Assembly: GCA_016932995.1 (NCBI GenBank)
Contig: JAFGBU010000011.1
Coordinates: 1-55,102, forward strand
Source of the DNA: Desulfovibrionaceae bacterium
Lineage (GTDB): Bacteria > Desulfobacterota > Desulfovibrionia > Desulfovibrionales > Desulfovibrionaceae
DNA: 55,102 nucleotides
Direction of reading: 5' to 3'
Under the pieces are notes generated by a model that saw only the letters and a program-made list of their open reading frames with translations, was not told the DNA's origin and ran no database searches. Shown piece after piece: positions 17,499 through 26,073 of this stretch. Every line of letters begins with the position of its first letter. Position 1 is the first letter of the stretch. A program made the translations under genes and the position numbers.

Positions 17499-19109
17499 TC
17501 ACTTGTCCGGCGGCTGGCTGGGCCACTTCAGGGGATCGTCCTTGAAGAGCTTGTAGTAGAACGAGTCCACCAGGGCCTGCCAGCTGGCCTCGATGATGTC
17601 GTGGGACACGCCGACCGTGGTCCAGCGGCCCGCCTTGTCCCCGGACTCGATGAGCACCCGGACGAACGAGGCCGACCCGCCCGTGTCCCTGGTGGCCCCG
17701 GACATGACCCGGACCTTGAAGTCGATGAGCTTCATGTCCCTGAGCCTGGGATAGGCCTGCTCAAGGGCGCGGCGCAGGGCGTTGTCCAGGGCGTTGACCG
17801 GGCCGTTGCCCGTGGCCGCGGTGTGCTCGATCTGGCCCCTGACCTTGAGCATGACCGTGGCCTCGGAGAACAGGTCGCCGCGCTCGTCCATGGCGTCGAT
17901 GACCCGGAAGTTCAGGAGCTGGAAGTACTGCTTGGACCAGCCCATGGTCTTGAAGAACAGTATCTCGTAGCTGGCCTCGGCCACCGAGTACTCGTAGCCC
18001 TTTCTCTCCCGCTCCTTGAGCTCGGCCAGGAGGTTCATGATCGCCGGGTCGTCCTTGGAAAGCTCGTAGCCGTACTGCTTGGCCTTGAACAGGATGTTGC
18101 TCCGGCCGGCCTGGTCCGAGAGCAGCACGCGCTGCTGGTTGCCCACCAGCCTGGGGGGGATGTGCTCGTAGGTGTGGGGGTCCTTGAGCACGGCGTGGAC
18201 GTGGATCCCGCCCTTGTGGGCAAAGGCCGCGCCGCCCACAAAGGCCTGGCGCAGAAAGGGCCGCATGTTGGCGGTCTCGCTGATGTAGTTGGCCGCGTGG
18301 CAGAGCCGTTCCAGGCGTTTTTTGCCGATGCAGCGCACGTTCATCTTCAGCTCCAGGTTGGGGATGATGGAGCAGATGTTGGCGTTGCCGCAGCGCTCGC
18401 CGTAGCCGTTCACCGTGCCCTGGACCTGGACCGCGCCCAGGCGCACCGCCTCCAGGCTGTTGGCCACGCCCAGCTCGGAGTCGTTGTGGGCGTGGATGCC
18501 GAGCTTGGCCTTGGGCAGGGCCCTTTTCACGGCCCCCATTGCCTCGCCCAGCTCATGGGGCAGGGTGCCGCCGTTGGTGTCGCACAGGACCAGGACGTCC
18601 GCGCCGGACTCAAGGGCCGCGCCGAGGCAGGCCAGGGCGTAGTCCGGATGGGCCTTGAACCCGTCGAAGAAGTGCTCGGCGTCGAAAAAGACCTCTTCGG
18701 CCCTTGGCCGGACATGGGCCAGACTGTCCCTGATTATCTCCAGGTTGCGCTCCAGGCTTATGCCCAGGGCCTTGAACACGTGGAAGTCCCAGGTCTTGCC
18801 GAACAGGGTTATGACCGGGGCCCCGGCCTCGACGATGGCCGCCAGGTTGGCGTCGTTGGCCGCCCGGTTCTTGGCGTTGTGGGTGCTGCCGAAGGCCGCG
18901 ATCTTGGCGGTCTTCAGCTTGTACTCCTTGATCTCGTTGAAGAACTGCCTGTCGGTCGGGTTGGAGCCCGGCCAGCCGCCCTCGATGTACTGGATGCCCA
19001 GCTCGTCCAGCTTCAGGGCGATGCGCAGCTTGTCCTCGGCGGTCAGGTTTATCTCTTCGGCCTGGGCGCCGTCCCTCAGGGTGGTGTCGTATATCTTGAC
19101 CTGTTTCAT
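17499..19109 (-). CDS. cimA: (R)-citramalate synthase
   Basis: CimA condenses pyruvate and acetyl-CoA to citramalate, giving 2-oxobutyrate for isoleucine without threonine. The 536-residue length suits CimA of the Geobacter/Desulfovibrio type. The DRE-TIM barrel begins YDTTLRDGAQAEEINLT with catalytic R/D, has GGWPGSNPTD, the metal site LGIHAHND, and GTVNGYGERCGNAN. A C-terminal LeuA-type regulatory domain (about residues 400-520) carries the isoleucine-sensing fold. GAGGACC directly precedes the ATG. It is five bases after lysC; ilvC at the left edge would act later in the same pathway. 2-Isopropylmalate or homocitrate synthase is less likely given the YDTTLRDGAQ signature. Confidence 0.93.
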   Translation of the reverse strand: MKQVKIYDTTLRDGAQAEEINLTAEDKLRIALKLDELGIQYIEGGWPGSNPTDRQFFNEIKEYKLKTAKIAAFGSTHNAKNRAANDANLAAIVEAGAPVITLFGKTWDFHVFKALGISLERNLEIIRDSLAHVRPRAEEVFFDAEHFFDGFKAHPDYALACLGAALESGADVLVLCDTNGGTLPHELGEAMGAVKRALPKAKLGIHAHNDSELGVANSLEAVRLGAVQVQGTVNGYGERCGNANICSIIPNLELKMNVRCIGKKRLERLCHAANYISETANMRPFLRQAFVGGAAFAHKGGIHVHAVLKDPHTYEHIPPRLVGNQQRVLLSDQAGRSNILFKAKQYGYELSKDDPAIMNLLAELKERERKGYEYSVAEASYEILFFKTMGWSKQYFQLLNFRVIDAMDERGDLFSEATVMLKVRGQIEHTAATGNGPVNALDNALRRALEQAYPRLRDMKLIDFKVRVMSGATRDTGGSASFVRVLIESGDKAGRWTTVGVSHDIIEASWQALVDSFYYKLFKDDPLKWPSQPPDK

Positions 19110-19114
19110 GGTCC

Positions 19115-20347
19115 TCAGCAGCTGTTTTGGCCGTTGGCCTTGTCCAGGCCGAAGGCGTTGTGCAGGGTGCGCACCGCGAGCTCGGTGTACTTCTCCTCGA
19201 CCAGGCAGGTGATCTTGATCTCCGAGGTGCTGATCATCAGGATGTTGATGTTCTCCTCGCTCAGGGCCCTGAAGGCCATGGAGGCCACCCCGGAGTGGTT
19301 GCGCATGCCCACGCCGATGACCGATATCTTGCAGACCTTCTTGTCGTGGCGGACCTCCTCGAAGCCGATCTCGTACTTGAGGCCCTCGATGACCTTGAGG
19401 GTCTGCTCCAGGTCGGCCCGGGGCACGGTGAAGGTGATGTCCGTGCGGCCGTCCTTGCTCGGGTTCTGGACGATCATGTCCACCAGGATGCGCTGTTCGG
19501 CTATGGGCGAGAATACCGCCGCGGAAATGCCGGGCTGGTCCAGGACCTGGACCAGGGTGACCCTGGCCTGGTCCTTGTCGTAGGCGATGCCGGAAACAAG
19601 GACGCCTTCCATCTCATCCTCCTTGGTGACTATGGTACCCGGCTCGTCGGAAAACGTCGAGCGCACGTGGACCTTGACGTTGTACTTCTTGGCGAACTCC
19701 ACGGACCTGATGTGCAGGACCTTGGCCCCCATGCTGGCCATCTCCAGCATCTCGTCGTAGGCGATGCGCTCCATCTTTCTGGCCAGGGAGCAGATGTTCG
19801 GGTCCGTGGTGAACACCCCGGGCACGTCGGTGTATATCTCGCAGACATCGGCCTTGAGGGCCGCGGCCAGGGCCACGGCCGAGGTGTCCGAGCCGCCCCG
19901 GCCCAGGGTGGTGATGCGCTGGTCGCAGTCGCTGCCCTGAAACCCGGCGATCACCAGGACATCGTGTATTTCAAGCAGGGCTTTAAGCTTTTTGCTGTTG
20001 ATGCTCGCGATCCTGGCCTTGGAAAAATTGGAGTTGGTCTCGATGGGGACCTGGAATCCGAGCAGGGACCTGGCGTTTACGCCCTGGCTCTTCAGGAGCA
20101 TGGCGAACAGGGACACGGACACCTGCTCGCCCGTGGAGACCAGGCAGTCCATTTCCGCCAAATCCGGGGTGGGCGCCCATTCCCTGGCCAGGCACAGGAG
20201 GCGGTCCGTTTCGCCGGCCATGGCCGAGAGCACGACAACGACCTTGTCGCCCCGGCGCAGCTTGCGTTGGACCTTGTTGGCCACCTGGCGCATGCACTCC
20301 AGGTCCCGGACCGAGGTCCCGCCGAACTTCTGCACGATGATGCTCAT
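19115..20347 (-). CDS. lysC: Aspartate kinase
   Basis: Phosphorylates aspartate as the first step towards lysine, threonine, methionine and diaminopimelate. The 410-residue monofunctional class has N-terminal VQKFGGTSV, the catalytic-site LGRGGSDTSAVALAAAL and TDVPGVFTTDP, and two C-terminal ACT domains (about residues 265-400, including GVGMRNHSGVASMAF) for feedback inhibition. The start codon overlaps the tsaE stop (ATGA). No lysine riboswitch is visible because the gene is internal to an operon. Confidence 0.96.
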   Translation of the reverse strand: MSIIVQKFGGTSVRDLECMRQVANKVQRKLRRGDKVVVVLSAMAGETDRLLCLAREWAPTPDLAEMDCLVSTGEQVSVSLFAMLLKSQGVNARSLLGFQVPIETNSNFSKARIASINSKKLKALLEIHDVLVIAGFQGSDCDQRITTLGRGGSDTSAVALAAALKADVCEIYTDVPGVFTTDPNICSLARKMERIAYDEMLEMASMGAKVLHIRSVEFAKKYNVKVHVRSTFSDEPGTIVTKEDEMEGVLVSGIAYDKDQARVTLVQVLDQPGISAAVFSPIAEQRILVDMIVQNPSKDGRTDITFTVPRADLEQTLKVIEGLKYEIGFEEVRHDKKVCKISVIGVGMRNHSGVASMAFRALSEENINILMISTSEIKITCLVEEKYTELAVRTLHNAFGLDKANGQNSC

Positions 20348-20862
20348 CTATGGGAATCTCCTTGCACGATCTCGAAGGCCTTGAGCCGCTCCCGCAGGTT
20401 CGTCAACACGGCCGTGGATATTAAGCCCCGGGCCCTGATCTCCACGATTCTGCCCTCGGCCCGGCCCGGGTCAAGAGGGCGCCACTCAAGGACCAGCCTC
20501 TCGGCCGGCCAATGCCTTTTGTCCAGGTACTCCATCCATTCCAGGACCACAAGGAGCCTTTGCTCGGCCAAATATTCCAGGAGCAGGTCGTCCGCGGGCA
20601 GGCCTTTTTGGCGGTAGAGGTCGAAATGGGCGACCTCCGGGGTGGTCGGATAGAGATTCAGGATGTTGAAGCTCGGGCTGCTGACCTCGGCCCGGTCCGC
20701 GCCGGGCAGGTTTCCGACCAGCCCCCGGACCAGGGTGGTCTTGCCCGCGCCCAGTTGCCCCTTAAGCAGCAGGGCCGGGAACGGGGCTTCGCGGCCCATG
20801 GCCCGGGCCAGGCAACGGCCCAGTTCAAGGGTGGACTCGATGTCCGGCAGGCGGATGGTCAC
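20344..20862 (-). CDS. tsaE: tRNA threonylcarbamoyladenosine biosynthesis ATPase TsaE
   Basis: TsaE is the P-loop ATPase that assists the TsaB-TsaD complex in making t6A37 of ANN-decoding tRNAs. The 172-residue protein has Walker A LKGQLGAGKTT, the switch region SSPSFNILN, HFDLYR and the Walker B-like VVLEWME. It is slightly longer than the usual 150-160 residues because of its C-terminal end. It is 25 bases after the CBS gene and overlaps lysC by four bases. TrmO at the left side of the window methylates the same modified base. Confidence 0.93.
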   Translation of the reverse strand: MTIRLPDIESTLELGRCLARAMGREAPFPALLLKGQLGAGKTTLVRGLVGNLPGADRAEVSSPSFNILNLYPTTPEVAHFDLYRQKGLPADDLLLEYLAEQRLLVVLEWMEYLDKRHWPAERLVLEWRPLDPGRAEGRIVEIRARGLISTAVLTNLRERLKAFEIVQGDSHR

Positions 20863-20887
20863 GGCGCAGGTCCCCTGGGTCCGCGGC

Positions 20888-21340
20888 TCAGCCGAAGAGC
20901 GTTTTGAGCACGTCCTCCTTGCCCACCACGCCGACCAGCCGGCCCGCCGCGTCGACCACGGGCAGGGTGTAGAGCTTCTTGTCGACCATGATCGTGGCGA
21001 TCTCGTCCACCGGGGTGTCCGGGGACAGGCGCCTGGGCGGGGCGGTCATGGCCTGGGCCACGGTGACCGCGCTGATCCTCTCTATCTCCCGGTCCAGGTC
21101 CTCCTGGGAGGACAGGGTGATGAAGCCGTCGAGCAGGGTGAACAGCGTGGGCATGGTCAGGCGCTTCTGCTGGGCCACCAGGTCGCTCTGGCAGAGCACC
21201 CCGACCAACTCGCCCTTTTTGTCGACCACGGGCGCGCCGTTGATCTTGTTCTCGATCAGCATCCTTGCCGCCTCCACGACCGTGGTGCCCGGGTCCAGGG
21301 TGACGACGGATGTGGTCATTATGTCTTTGGCCTTTTGCAT
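20888..21340 (-). CDS. Two-CBS-domain protein
   Basis: The 150-residue protein consists of tandem CBS domains (about 5-60 and 90-148), with AKDIMTTSVVTLDPGTTVVEA, GAPVVDKKGELVGVL and, in the second, VAQAMTAPPRRLSPDTPVDEI and LPVVDAAGRLVGVV. Such pairs bind adenine nucleotides or SAM and act as sensors for a partner; there is no catalytic domain. The ATG at 21340 has AAGGAGG four bases upstream. It overlaps the nnr stop by 22 bases. The partner is unknown. Confidence 0.9.
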   Translation of the reverse strand: MQKAKDIMTTSVVTLDPGTTVVEAARMLIENKINGAPVVDKKGELVGVLCQSDLVAQQKRLTMPTLFTLLDGFITLSSQEDLDREIERISAVTVAQAMTAPPRRLSPDTPVDEIATIMVDKKLYTLPVVDAAGRLVGVVGKEDVLKTLFG

Positions 21341-22887
21341 AGCGCCTCCTTGGCCGCGGCCGGCAGGGCCGCGGCGATTTCCTGGGCCAGGTTGCCGCGC
21401 AGGGGGTTGTCGGTCTTGAGCAGCCGGCCGCACAGGGCGTGCCAATACACCCCCAGACAGGTCGCGGGCAAGGCCGAAAGGCCCCTGGCCAGAAGCGAGC
21501 CTACGACCCCGGAGAGCACGTCGCCCGAGCCGCCCACGGCCAGATTGGGCTCGGCCAGCGGACAGACATGGACCCGGCCCTTTGGGTCGGCGACCACGGT
21601 CCCCGCGCCCTTGAGCGCGACCACGCAGCCCGTGCCCACGGCCAGGTCCCTGGCCGCGTCCAGGCGCGCGGCCTGGACCGAGGCCGTGTCCGTGTTTGCC
21701 AGCCGGGCCATCTCCCCGGGGTGCGGGGTCAGGACCGTGTTCTTGGGCAGGGCCTTGAGAAGTTCCGGGTCCCCGGCCAGGTGGAACAGGGCGTCCGCGT
21801 CCAGGAGCAGGGGGAGCGGGCAGTTTTGCGCCAGGGCCCGGACAAAGGCCCCGGTCTCCCCGGTCCTGCCCAGGCCCGGCCCGGCGACCACGACGTCGAA
21901 CCGGTCCAGGCGCCCGGAGAGCTCCTCGAGCCTGGCCGTGTTCCAGTGTCCGCCCGGCCCGAGGGGCAGGACCATGATCTCGGGCACAAAGGCCTTGACC
22001 TGGGCGCAGAGCCCTGCGGGGCAGGCCACGGTGACCAGCCCGGACCCGGCCCTGAGCGCGCCCAGGGCGGCCAGCTGGGCCGCTCCGGTCAGGCCCTGGC
22101 TTCCGCCGACCACGAGCACCCGACCCGCGTCGCCCTTGTGCATGAGCGCCTGGGGCAGGGGCAGCAGGTCCATGATCTCCGGGGTTATCAGCCAGTTGGC
22201 GGGCGGGTTTTGGTCCTTGATCCGGCCCGGGATGCCGATGCGCCCCAGGCGCAGCCTTCCGACGTACGGCGCGGCCTCGGGCAGGGCCAGGCCGAGCTTG
22301 ATCTCGCCGAAGGTCGCGGTGAGGTCGGCCCTGACCGCCTCGGGGCAGGGTCGGCCGGTCAGCCCGCTCAGGCCCGAGGGGATGTCCAGGGCCAGGACAA
22401 AGGCCCGCTCGCCCAGGCGGTTGACGGCCCGGATCAGGTTCAGGTGCCTGGGGTCCAGGCCGCGGGACAGGCCGGTTCCGAGCAGCCCGTCGACCACGAT
22501 GTCCGGCTGGGCCGCGTCGCAGGAGCCCTTGTCGTCCACGAGATTCAGGTCCAGGCCGCTCCACTGGGCGAGGAGCAGGTTGTGCCGCGTGTGGCCGCGA
22601 TATTTCTTCTTGGGCCTGGTGTGCAGGACCCGGACCCGGGCCCGGCGCTCGAACAGGTGCCTGGCCAGGACAAAGGCGTCGCCGCCGTTGTTGCCCGCCC
22701 CGGCGAAGACCAGAACGGATTTTCCGGCCACGGGTCCGTACTCGTCCTCCAGCGCGGCCAGGGCCCTCAGGCCGGCGTTCTCCATGAGCACCTCGGGCCT
22801 GATCCCGGCCTGGGCCACGGCCATGCGGTCCCAGGCCGCCATCTCGGCGGGCGTTGGCAGGGGCCGGAAGTAGGGCGGCGGGGTCAT
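21319..22887 (-). CDS. nnr: Bifunctional NAD(P)H-hydrate epimerase / ADP-dependent dehydratase
   Basis: Repairs the damaged cofactors NADHX and NADPHX. The 522-residue fusion has an N-terminal YjeF_N epimerase domain (about 10-220; FAGAGNNGGDAFVLARHLF, VDGLLGTGLSRG) and a C-terminal ribokinase-like dehydratase (about 230-515; VVGGSQGLTGAAQLAALGAL, VLTPHPGEMARL, VGGSGDVLSGVVGSLLA). Only seven bases separate it from acpS. This gene and the cotranscribed tsaE neighbour commonly in bacteria. Confidence 0.95.
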   Translation of the reverse strand: MTPPPYFRPLPTPAEMAAWDRMAVAQAGIRPEVLMENAGLRALAALEDEYGPVAGKSVLVFAGAGNNGGDAFVLARHLFERRARVRVLHTRPKKKYRGHTRHNLLLAQWSGLDLNLVDDKGSCDAAQPDIVVDGLLGTGLSRGLDPRHLNLIRAVNRLGERAFVLALDIPSGLSGLTGRPCPEAVRADLTATFGEIKLGLALPEAAPYVGRLRLGRIGIPGRIKDQNPPANWLITPEIMDLLPLPQALMHKGDAGRVLVVGGSQGLTGAAQLAALGALRAGSGLVTVACPAGLCAQVKAFVPEIMVLPLGPGGHWNTARLEELSGRLDRFDVVVAGPGLGRTGETGAFVRALAQNCPLPLLLDADALFHLAGDPELLKALPKNTVLTPHPGEMARLANTDTASVQAARLDAARDLAVGTGCVVALKGAGTVVADPKGRVHVCPLAEPNLAVGGSGDVLSGVVGSLLARGLSALPATCLGVYWHALCGRLLKTDNPLRGNLAQEIAAALPAAAKEALCKRPKT

Positions 22888-22894
22888 TTCTGCC

Positions 22895-23269
22895 TCACCT
22901 CTCCAGGACGACCACGGCCACGGCGGTCTCCCGGCCGTGGGACAGGGAGAGGTGGATATTCTTTACTCCAAGTTCTCGGCTCAGTTCAAGGGCTTGGCCG
23001 CGCAGGCTCATGACCGGACGGCCCGAGGTTAAGTTTAAGACCTCGATGCCGGAAAAGGCCACCCCCTTGGCCAGGCCCGTGCCCAGGGCCTTGGCCGCGG
23101 CCTCCTTGGCCGCGAAACGGGCCGCCAGATAGCCCACCTGGCCGCTCGCGGGCAGGGCTTCGAGCTCCTGCGCGCTCAGTATCCGGGCCGCGAAGCGCGG
23201 TCCGAAGCGCTCCCAGGCCCGGGCGATGCGCCCGAGCTCCACCAAATCTATGCCCAGGCCCACGATCAC
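22895..23269 (-). CDS. acpS: Holo-[acyl-carrier-protein] synthase
   Basis: AcpS transfers 4'-phosphopantetheine from CoA to acyl carrier protein. The 124-residue protein has the Mg-binding GLGIDLVEL at the N terminus, [15 protein letters not shown] with the catalytic lysine-glutamate, and [16 protein letters not shown] at the end. The GTG at 23269 is chosen because GAGG lies six bases upstream; the frame extends to 23287 but only with TTG. It begins seven bases after pdxJ, the pdxJ-acpS pairing also known in E. coli. Confidence 0.94.
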   Translation of the reverse strand: MIVGLGIDLVELGRIARAWERFGPRFAARILSAQELEALPASGQVGYLAARFAAKEAAAKALGTGLAKGVAFSGIEVLNLTSGRPVMSLRGQALELSRELGVKNIHLSLSHGRETAVAVVVLER

Positions 23270-23276
23270 GGCCGCC

Positions 23277-24002
23277 TCAGTCGGCAAAGGTCCTGATTAT
23301 CTCGACCATGTCGCGCACCGCCCGGTCCAGGCCCAGGAGCACGGCCCTGGAGATGATGCTGTGGCCGATGGAGTACTCGAATATCCCGGGGACCTTGGCG
23401 AAGCTCTGTATGTTCGTGTAGTTGAGGCCGTGGCCCAGGTTCACCCTGAGCCCGGCCGCCTGGGCCCGGCGGATGGCCTCGATGATCCTGGTCAGCTCGT
23501 CCTTGCGCCTTGTCCGGTCCTCGGCGTCCGCATAGTGGCCGGTGTGGATCTCGACGTACTCCGCGCCGGTCCTGGCCGCGGCCTCGATCTGCCTGTGGTC
23601 CGCGTCGATGAACAGGCTGGAGCGCACCCCCGCGGCGTGGAGCGGGGCCAGGAAGTCCCTGAGCTCGTCCTCCCGGCCCAGGCAGTCCAGGCCGCCCTCG
23701 GTGGTCAGCTCGCGGCGCTTCTCGGGCACCAGGCAGACCATGTCCGGCCCGGTCTCGAGCGCGATGGAGCGCATCTCCTCGGTGGCCGCCATCTCCAGGC
23801 TCAGCTTGGTCCTGACCGTGCGGCGCAGGATGGCCAGGTCCCGGTCCTGTATGTGACGCCGGTCCTCGCGCAGGTGGACGATGACCCCGCAGGCCCCGGC
23901 CAGCTCGACCATCTGGGCCGCGGTCACCGGGTCGGGCTCTTGGCCCAGGCGGGCCTGCCTGAGCGTGGCCACGTGATCGACGTTGACGCACAAGATGGGC
24001 AT
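23277..24002 (-). CDS. pdxJ: Pyridoxine 5'-phosphate synthase
   Basis: PdxJ closes the ring of pyridoxine 5'-phosphate from 3-amino-2-oxopropyl phosphate and 1-deoxyxylulose 5-phosphate. The 241-residue TIM barrel has [32 protein letters not shown]-type [29 protein letters not shown] and [19 protein letters not shown] lies three bases upstream of the ATG, a strong site. It leads the eight-gene run to MBL. Confidence 0.97.
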   Translation of the reverse strand: MPILCVNVDHVATLRQARLGQEPDPVTAAQMVELAGACGVIVHLREDRRHIQDRDLAILRRTVRTKLSLEMAATEEMRSIALETGPDMVCLVPEKRRELTTEGGLDCLGREDELRDFLAPLHAAGVRSSLFIDADHRQIEAAARTGAEYVEIHTGHYADAEDRTRRKDELTRIIEAIRRAQAAGLRVNLGHGLNYTNIQSFAKVPGIFEYSIGHSIISRAVLLGLDRAVRDMVEIIRTFAD

Positions 24003-24118
24003 TTTCTCCTCCAGTGCCTTGTTGCTGCTACGTCATTTGGTTAAGCCTTCTGGCCTTGGAAGGCAACATTTTCCGGACCTCGGCTCCGAGCGGCCGGGAG
24101 ATGTGCGGCCAGGTCCCG

Positions 24119-24148
24119 TTGACAAGCCTTCGCCGGAACCTGTATCGC
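24119..24148 (+). promoter_or_regulatory. Candidate promoter of ugd
   Basis: TTGACA at 24119-24124 is followed after 18 bases by TATCGC (24143-24148), about 45 bases before the ugd ATG. The -10 match is weak. Confidence 0.45.
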
Positions 24149-24193
24149 TTTAGCCTGCCGTGTGGCGGGCAATCGCAACGGAGACGCCCTCAG

Positions 24194-25534
24194 ATGAACC
24201 TGTGCATAGTCGGGACCGGTTACGTGGGCCTGGTCGGCGCCGCGTGCTTCGCCGAGATGGGCAACAAGGTCTGTTGCGTGGACGCCAACCCCGAGGTGGT
24301 CCGGGTGCTCAGGCAGGGCCGCATCCACATCCACGAGCCCGGGCTGGCCGAGCTCGTGGCCCGCAACCTGGCCGAGGCCAGGCTGTGCTTCACCACGGAC
24401 CTGGCCGAGGGCCTGGAAAGGGCCCTTGTGGTCTTCATCACCGTGGGCACCCCGTGCCGGGACGACGGCTCCTGCGACCTGGGCTTTGTGGACGCCGTGG
24501 CCCGGGACATCGGCCGGCACATGGCCTGGCCCAAGATCGTGGTCACCAAGTCCACGGTGCCCGTGGGCACGGCCGACCGCATCCGGGCGCTCATCGAGGC
24601 CGAGCTGGCGGCCCGCAACGCGGACATCGAGTTCGACGTGGTCTCCAACCCGGAGTTCCTGAAGGAGGGCGACGCGGTCAACGACTTCATGAAGCCGGAC
24701 CGGGTCATCGTGGGCACGGGCTCGGAACGCAGCGCCGAGGTCCTGAGGGCCCTGTACGCCCCGTTCGCCAGGAGCAGGGAGAAGCTCATCGTCATGGGCG
24801 TGCGCAGCGCCGAGATGACCAAGTACGCGGCCAACTGCATGCTCGCGGCCAAGATATCGTTCATCAACGAGATCGCCAACATCTGCGAGCGGGTCGGGGC
24901 CGACGTGGGCGAGGTGCGCCTGGGCATAGGCTCGGACCACCGCATCGGCTACAGCTTCATATACCCGGGCGTGGGCTACGGCGGCTCCTGCTTCCCCAAG
25001 GACGTCAAGGCGCTCATCGGCACGGCCGGGGAGTACGGCTACCGGGCCAGGCTGATCACGGCCGTGGACGAGGTAAACGCGGACCAGAAGCTGGTTTTGG
25101 CCCGCAAGATAGAGGCCCACTTCGCGCCCCTGGGCGGCGTGTCCGGCAGGACCCTGGCCCTCTGGGGCCTGGCCTTCAAGGCCAACACCGACGACGTGCG
25201 CGAGGCCCCGGCGATCGAGATCATCCGCGAGCTGACCGGGCTCGGCATGCGCGTCAGGGCCTTTGACCCCGTGGCCGGGGACCGGGCCGGCCAGGAGCTC
25301 TCCGGCAACCGGCTGGTGGAGGTCGCGGCCTCGCAGTACGGGGCCCTGAAAGGGGCCGACGCCCTGGCCGTGGTCACTGACTGGAACCAGTTCAGGAACC
25401 CGGACTGGACAAGGGTCAGGGAGCTTCTGTCTTTTCCGGTGGTCTTTGACGGCAGGAACCTGTATGTGCCCGAGCGGATGGCCGAGGCCGGGTTCGCGCA
25501 CTACAGCATAGGCCGGGCGCCGGTCGGGCCCTGA
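24194..25534 (+). CDS. ugd: UDP-glucose 6-dehydrogenase
   Basis: Oxidises UDP-glucose twice with NAD to UDP-glucuronate, a precursor for surface polysaccharides. The 446-residue product starts MNLCIVGTGYVGLVGAACF (Rossmann), has TVGTPCRDDGSCDL, TKSTVPVGTA, NPEFLKEGDAV, and the catalytic cysteine in GVGYGGSCFPKD. The C-terminal UDP-binding domain has LWGLAFKANTDDVREAP. It is a single gene flanked by reverse-strand pdxJ and the 73-residue gene. UDP-N-acetylmannosamine dehydrogenase is less likely given the sequence style. Confidence 0.95.
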   Translation: MNLCIVGTGYVGLVGAACFAEMGNKVCCVDANPEVVRVLRQGRIHIHEPGLAELVARNLAEARLCFTTDLAEGLERALVVFITVGTPCRDDGSCDLGFVDAVARDIGRHMAWPKIVVTKSTVPVGTADRIRALIEAELAARNADIEFDVVSNPEFLKEGDAVNDFMKPDRVIVGTGSERSAEVLRALYAPFARSREKLIVMGVRSAEMTKYAANCMLAAKISFINEIANICERVGADVGEVRLGIGSDHRIGYSFIYPGVGYGGSCFPKDVKALIGTAGEYGYRARLITAVDEVNADQKLVLARKIEAHFAPLGGVSGRTLALWGLAFKANTDDVREAPAIEIIRELTGLGMRVRAFDPVAGDRAGQELSGNRLVEVAASQYGALKGADALAVVTDWNQFRNPDWTRVRELLSFPVVFDGRNLYVPERMAEAGFAHYSIGRAPVGP

Positions 25535-25547
25535 GGCCCTGGTTGGT

Positions 25548-25569
25548 GACCGGCGGGGAGCCCGCGGTC
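25548..25569. other. Hairpin at the ugd / small-gene convergent junction
   Basis: GACC-g-GCGGG, a GAG loop, then CCCGC-GGTC forms a 9-bp stem with one bulge. No T run follows on either strand, so a terminator role is uncertain. Confidence 0.35.
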
Positions 25570-25789
25570 AGCCCCGCTGCTTGCGGCAGGACCTTATCTG
25601 GAGCTCCTGGACGATGGCCTGCTCGTACTCCGGCGAATACCTGAACTCCAACGGCCCGCCGTCGTCCTGATTCAGAAATCTGGCCAGAAGCTGAGATTCC
25701 TCCCAGAAGTCGAGGAGTTCGTCGTCGCCAAGGGACTTGACCTGGTCCTCGATGGACAGGTGTTCCTCAAAGGGTGAGAATTTGGCCAT
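25568..25789 (-). CDS. Small acidic protein of unknown function (73 residues)
   Basis: I do not recognise a family. The product begins MAKFSPFEEHLSIEDQVKSL and is rich in acidic residues and leucine until a short basic end (RSCRKQRG). It should be a soluble helical protein; no signal, membrane segment or cysteine motif is seen apart from one cysteine near the end. Its codon use matches neighbouring genes, and it is isolated between ugd and cheW, so a real gene is likely but not certain. An AAGGA lies about 11 bases upstream of the ATG. An adaptor or regulator role would be a guess. Confidence 0.65.
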   Translation of the reverse strand: MAKFSPFEEHLSIEDQVKSLGDDELLDFWEESQLLARFLNQDDGGPLEFRYSPEYEQAIVQELQIRSCRKQRG

Positions 25790-25949
25790 CAGTCGCTTAT
25801 TCCTTGTTCCACAATAAATTTAATCGGTTATTGATCGCCGCCCGCAGGCGACCTTTGTCCCATAGACTTTTTTCGGCCGGGGCGTCAATTTCAATTCCGG
25901 GTTTGCGGCGGGGGCGTGATTTGAAGACCCCCTGCGGCCTGAGCGGCCA

Positions 25950-25983
25950 AATTGCATTGACAAATTCATTAATGCTTGCAATT
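25950..25983. promoter_or_regulatory. Inverted repeat around a TTGACA box upstream of cheW
   Basis: AATTGCA (25950-25956) and TGCAATT (25977-25983) are separated by 20 bases that contain TTGACA at 25957-25962. A good -10 box was not found at the expected distance. The 284-base gap 25790-26073 holds this element and otherwise only AT-rich sequence with no gene. Confidence 0.4.
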
Positions 25984-26073
25984 GATGAGAAAGGTCATCA
26001 GCAACATCAGGATATCGAAAATCGTCCAGATCGCGTCCGGAGTTGCCAAAGGCATAAAAAGGGGTGTTCGGCC

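Noticed and set aside
16665-19583. Plus-strand open frame of about 970 codons opposite cimA and the MBL gene
   Set aside because: Its translation is low-complexity V/G/L/Q/H-rich and is the antisense image of clearly conserved cimA and MBL codons; high GC keeps such frames open.
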